A program made the position numbers and the translations under genes. This document shows positions 56,513-59,219 of a stretch of 59,219 bases of DNA, in pieces; the first letter of the stretch is position 1, and every line of letters begins with the position of its first letter. The notes under the pieces are model-generated. The model was not told the DNA's origin. It saw only the letters and a program-made list of their open reading frames with translations, and ran no database searches. The stretch spans positions 1-59,219 of the IMG/VR virus record IMGVR_UViG_3300050011_000072, one strand, 5' to 3'. The stretch comes from a virus.

Positions 56513-56849
56513 TTATTCCGGCCGCGCTGGTGCGGCGGCGAGCATTGCCCGATATGCTGATGCATCGCATGCTACCGCATGCTTGCCGTCATACTTTTTT
56601 GCGCTGCGCTGCTCTCTGTACCATGTCGCCAGATATTTCAGTTGGCACAAGTTTCCACCCGGCCGGAACCGGCGCACTCTCCGCGCGCTTCAGCCGGTCG
56701 ATGAGTTCGAGGATGGCTTGCGGATTCGCTACGTGTTCAAAAGCACTTCGCGCTATCGAAAACGGAATGTAATTGCTGCCGATCGCCACATTCACATCAA
56801 GCCGGAGATATTCGGCGGCCAGCCGCTCAAGTACTGCTATGTCGATCAT
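56513..56849 (-). pseudogene. Early protein gene with +1 frameshift in a homopolymer
   Basis: ATG 56849 opens IDIAVLERLAAEYLRLDVNV and runs 86 residues to a TGA at 56589. The other frame continues right after, from a run of six A (56595-56600 on the plus strand as T), and gives KYDGKHAVACDASAYRAMLA then AAPARPE. The ending YRAMLAAAP is common in this kind of phage protein that has PVPAGWKLVP before it. So the gene appears to be broken by one extra A, or the base is a sequencing error. Confidence 0.65.
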
Positions 56850-56986
56850 TTTCCACTCCGTTGATCAAAATCCCAATTTAAAAACGCTATCGCCGCGACA
56901 AGCCACGGGATCGCGGTATGCGGTTCATTTATCATCGTCCATGCGTTGACCAGGCAAACGCAGAATGCTACACGGTAGAATGTCAT
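56846..56986 (-). CDS. Small membrane protein, 46 aa
   Basis: GGAG precedes ATG 56986. The product starts MTFYRVAFCVCLVNAWTMIN and has a second hydrophobic stretch AIPWLVAAIAFLNWDF. Both ends overlap neighbours by ATGA. Function is unknown. Confidence 0.6.
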   Translation of the reverse strand: MTFYRVAFCVCLVNAWTMINEPHTAIPWLVAAIAFLNWDFDQRSGK

Positions 56987-57219
56987 CGTTTCTCCATTCT
57001 GAACAGGTCACATTTACCGCCAAACTGCCGCCCCTTGCCGCAATCATCGACTTTCCCGCGCCGCCGATAATTGCATTCCATGCAGCGCGATTCACTCGCA
57101 AGCCGCGCGCCATCCGCAGGGTCGTGATATGCGGGCGACGGGCAGGCGTGCGATTTTTCCTTGCCGATTCGCGCTAGACGTAGCTGCAGCATCTCTGCGC
57201 GGCTAATATCGTCTGTCAT
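56983..57219 (-). CDS. Cys-rich hypothetical protein, 78 aa
   Basis: Start set at ATG 57219, after GAGGGTGAG. Four cysteines in CMECNYRRRGKVDDCGKG and KCDLF suggest zinc binding. It couples both ways by ATGA. Confidence 0.6.
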   Translation of the reverse strand: MTDDISRAEMLQLRLARIGKEKSHACPSPAYHDPADGARLASESRCMECNYRRRGKVDDCGKGRQFGGKCDLFRMEKR

Positions 57220-57383
57220 CTCACCCTCGCAGCGTACTGGGTGACGCAATTCAGCGCATCGCGCACAGTTGACGGCTTCGATCCGATAGCCTTAGCAATC
57301 GTCGTGTAGCCTACCCGGCCAGCGATGTACATCGCCCTGGCGCGCTTTATCTGATCTACGCTCAATGCGCGGCGCCGTGTCAT
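57216..57383 (-). CDS. Small HTH protein, 55 aa
   Basis: GGAGGG precedes ATG 57383. The 55-residue product contains RRRALSVDQIKRARAMYIAG then YTTIAKAIGSKPSTVRDALN, a helix-turn-helix of the CENP-B/resolvase type, and ends YAARVR. The peptide at 7672-7770 shares both ends without the centre. It is possibly a small regulator. Confidence 0.65.
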   Translation of the reverse strand: MTRRRALSVDQIKRARAMYIAGRVGYTTIAKAIGSKPSTVRDALNCVTQYAARVR

Positions 57384-57589
57384 GCCACCCTCCGTCGCTT
57401 CTGTAAATCTGCCCGCACCAATGCGCCAATGCGCCGCAGCTCAGTTCTGTCGACCGCGCGCTGGGAAACCCTCTCTTTCGCGTATTCAGCCGCCCACCAT
57501 TTTGTTTTCGCGCAATCAAATTGCAGGAAATTTGCGAATGCGCGGGATGGCCCCCATGCAGTGCCGACCGGTGCGGTAGAGAATTTCAT
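57380..57589 (-). CDS. Hypothetical protein, 69 aa
   Basis: GGGAGGC precedes ATG 57589. The product has KFSTAPVGTAWGPSRAFANF and an Arg-rich C terminus. It couples to the HTH gene by ATGA. No family is recognised. Confidence 0.55.
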   Translation of the reverse strand: MKFSTAPVGTAWGPSRAFANFLQFDCAKTKWWAAEYAKERVSQRAVDRTELRRIGALVRADLQKRRRVA

Positions 57590-57792
57590 TTCAATGCCTC
57601 CCCCGCTTTGATTGCCCGCCAGGCATCGGCCCATGCCCACGATTCGCGCATAGCGCAACCAATCCATTTTCGCGAACCGTCGTATATTCGTATTTCATAG
57701 CGCGTTTTGCCTCCGACATATTGGCCTGGCACGGGGACTGCAACGGCAACGGCAGACGGAAAACGCAATTTCACTTTTTCAGAGGATTTCAT
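57586..57792 (-). CDS. Hypothetical protein, 68 aa
   Basis: A strand-rich basic protein (VPVPGQYVGGKTRYEIRIYD) with a Trp-rich helix (AMRESWAWADAWRAIKAGEA). Coupled both ways by ATGA overlaps. Confidence 0.55.
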   Translation of the reverse strand: MKSSEKVKLRFPSAVAVAVPVPGQYVGGKTRYEIRIYDGSRKWIGCAMRESWAWADAWRAIKAGEALK

Positions 57793-58235
57793 GCCGCAAC
57801 CCCTAAAAATTCAGAAATTTCCACGCATGCCCGCGCATAGCATGACGCCGGGATCTTGCCCAAAACCTCATCCAACCGGCTCACAGCGCCCTCCAGCGCC
57901 ATCTGCTCGTATCGGTCAACCGCTACCACGCCTGTACGGTCATGCCGCGTCACAATCGCTTCCACAGCCAAAATTGCCGACTTGATCGAGATCGCGGCCG
58001 GATCGGTTGCGCCGATGATTGCCTCCCCGCCGCGCATGAGCGACATCCCGCCGACGATGCGGGTTAGCTGCAGTGAGAGAAAATTGCAGGCCGGCACCGA
58101 AGGAGATGTGATCAGACCGATTACGCCCATGCGCAGCTTCAGGGCTAATTCGGGATGCGCTTGGCGCGCGGAATGCATATCGACTATCGCCGGTATGCGC
58201 TTGGCGCGCGAGCGGTAGGCTTTTCGCTTGCTCAT
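57789..58235 (-). CDS. Conserved-type phage protein, 148 aa
   Basis: Start set at ATG 58235 (overlapping the upstream stop). The 148-residue protein has SKRKAYRSRAKRIPAIVDMH at the start and a helical body with ALKLRMGVIGLITSPSVPAC. Small phage proteins of this style occur in many early operons. No enzymatic motif is seen. Confidence 0.6.
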   Translation of the reverse strand: MSKRKAYRSRAKRIPAIVDMHSARQAHPELALKLRMGVIGLITSPSVPACNFLSLQLTRIVGGMSLMRGGEAIIGATDPAAISIKSAILAVEAIVTRHDRTGVVAVDRYEQMALEGAVSRLDEVLGKIPASCYARACVEISEFLGVAA

Positions 58236-58441
58236 TTTTTGCTCTGCGCAATGGCGGCGGCACATAGAGGCTGCAAACGCTCTGCCGCGCAGAAGTCGCA
58301 AGGCTCCGCGCGCTGGAGCTTCAGGTCGGCCTCGCACTCTGCGATTGCCGCGCCAAGCGACACCCAAAGATCAGTATCGTGCAACACATGATTCCTGGCA
58401 TTTTTCGCATTCGCAATCAGGACTTTCCAGCAGTTATTCAT
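58232..58441 (-). CDS. Hypothetical protein, 69 aa
   Basis: The product begins MNNCWKVLIANAKNARNHVL and includes EPCDFCAAERLQPLC, a CxxC segment. Start overlaps the previous stop (TAATG). Confidence 0.55.
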   Translation of the reverse strand: MNNCWKVLIANAKNARNHVLHDTDLWVSLGAAIAECEADLKLQRAEPCDFCAAERLQPLCAAAIAQSKK

Positions 58442-58695
58442 TATTTTTCCTCAATGGTAGTTACTGGCCATGCGCCGCGTGAATGCGGTTTTGCCAGACA
58501 GATCATCATCCCTTCATCGCCATCAGGCACCGCTCTCCACCATTGATGCGCCGGCTCTGTAAATTCGATATGCGGATAATCCGCCATGTATGTTTTTGCT
58601 AATTTATTGAAAAGAGCAAGATCATGATGGCCTTTTGAAAATATGGAAACTTGATCGTAATTTACGCAATCAATATCCAATGGATAGATTTTCAT
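58441..58695 (-). CDS. Hypothetical protein, 84 aa
   Basis: GGGAAG precedes ATG 58695. The 84-residue product contains YPLDIDCVNYDQVSIFSKGH and a Trp-rich end (AHQWWRAVPDGDEGMMICLA). No family is recognised. Confidence 0.55.
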   Translation of the reverse strand: MKIYPLDIDCVNYDQVSIFSKGHHDLALFNKLAKTYMADYPHIEFTEPAHQWWRAVPDGDEGMMICLAKPHSRGAWPVTTIEEK

Positions 58696-58858
58696 GGCTT
58701 CCCGCTCTGCGCGATTGCTGCTTTTTCGTCAAGTTGCTCTCGGATAGACGCGCCGCATCAATCTGCATCTCGAAATCAACTTTTAACTCGTTGATGCGCT
58801 GGATGTATTGCGCATGGGTTAATTCGTAAGGTGCCAATTTTGCGTGTTCATTTACCAA
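58670..58858 (-). CDS. Short coiled-coil protein, 62 aa
   Basis: A TTG start at 58858, after AGGGG. The helical product (THAQYIQRINELKVDFEMQI) overlaps the next gene by 26 bases. An ATG at residue 31 is an alternative. Confidence 0.45.
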   Translation of the reverse strand: MVNEHAKLAPYELTHAQYIQRINELKVDFEMQIDAARLSESNLTKKQQSRRAGSHENLSIGY

Positions 58859-59214
58859 TTTAATCCCCTATTCGGTTTAACATACGCACCGCGCCCGATA
58901 CACACCGCTGCTACCCGCTTCAAACTTCTCGTAATCATCGCGGTCGCAAAATAGCAATACGGCTCCGGCAGTTGTTTTGCAATCGCAGCCTGACCGAGCG
59001 GTTTATCAGCAGCGTTCAAAACCGCCAGAACTTTTTCGTCTAATTCGCGTTGGCTCATTTTTCCACCCTCGGCAAATCGTTGAAGTAGCCCCATGGCCTG
59101 GCGGCGAACGTCTGCCGGGATGCGATGCCAATCAACACGCCGCATTGCCACGACTCGCGCTGCATGCTCTGCGTATTGTCGAAAATTCCATGCGGAGTCA
59201 TTTTTATTTCTCAA
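58852..59214 (-). CDS. Hypothetical protein, up to 120 aa, start uncertain
   Basis: The longest frame uses TTG 59214 and contains RVDWHRIPADVRRQAMGLLQ then a C-terminal winged-helix-like domain MSQRELDEKVLAVLNAADKP. A second overlapping frame (ATG 59201 to TGA 59055) would couple to an internal ATG at 59058, making the true product only the 68-residue C-terminal domain. The sequence does not settle this. Confidence 0.5.
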   Translation of the reverse strand: MRNKNDSAWNFRQYAEHAARVVAMRRVDWHRIPADVRRQAMGLLQRFAEGGKMSQRELDEKVLAVLNAADKPLGQAAIAKQLPEPYCYFATAMITRSLKRVAAVCIGRGAYVKPNRGLNW

Positions 59215-59219
59215 TCAAA

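Noticed and set aside
1-59219. Mu-like transposable phage
   Set aside because: Baseplate order is Mu-like, but no transposase MuA/MuB, Mor or C genes were seen.
1-59219. Diversity-generating retroelement
   Set aside because: No reverse transcriptase or template/variable repeat pair was seen despite variable repeats in 11568-12704.

Overview
The window reads as one essentially complete tailed-phage genome of about 59 kb with a contractile (myovirus-type) tail. It has a sheath and tube, a Mu-like baseplate series, portal, terminase, capsid, a lysis cassette, and replication, recombination and methylation genes. No host chromosomal genes, rRNA, integrase or transposase were seen. Base composition and lysis and regulatory styles suggest a Gram-negative, probably beta/gammaproteobacterial, host; this is inference. 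Leftward early genes occupy both ends of the window, and a short reading frame continues across the joined ends, so the window is probably a circular or circularly permuted molecule cut at an arbitrary point.

Layout. (1) 45-11309, leftward: Cro-like regulator, two adenine-type methyltransferases, NinB, small coupled ORFs, a cytosine-5 methyltransferase interrupted by an intein exactly at its catalytic cysteine, an HNH protein, NinG, a Rha-like HTH protein, a second HNH protein, a DUF1376 replication protein and a DnaB-type helicase. If the molecule is circular this operon continues at 59214 and runs down to 55581, through about a dozen small genes to a zinc-finger protein that could be a late antiterminator. 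(2) 11456-18923, rightward: a 9-residue-repeat protein, many small coupled ORFs, then a recombination pair (Bet/RecT plus YqaJ-type exonuclease) preceded by a striking interleaved inverted-repeat RNA element. (3) 18924-52159, leftward: terminase, portal, an unusual accessory head cluster with a stand-alone biotinyl-domain protein, scaffold, major capsid with its own promoter and terminator, head-tail genes, sheath, tube, a -1 frameshift tail chaperone, tape measure, Mu-like baseplate, fibres, HNH and zinc-ribbon genes, and a lysis cassette with coiled-coil membrane protein, endolysin, papain-like protease, small membrane protein, two lipoproteins and a class-3 lipase. (4) 52282-53793: Rha regulator and a long control region with divergent promoters and a tRNA 3'-end-like segment. 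(5) 53795-55570, rightward: six small genes, two sharing a recently duplicated HTH domain.

How it works together. The two divergent promoter regions (11310-11455 and 53619-53794) share two sequence motifs and probably share a regulator. Leftward early genes replicate and methylate the DNA. The rightward set recombines concatemers. Late genes package and assemble. The best candidates for undescribed biology are the biotinyl-domain protein and its neighbours in the head module, the intein in the methyltransferase active site, the pseudoknot-topology element before bet, and the protease and lipase in the lysis cassette.
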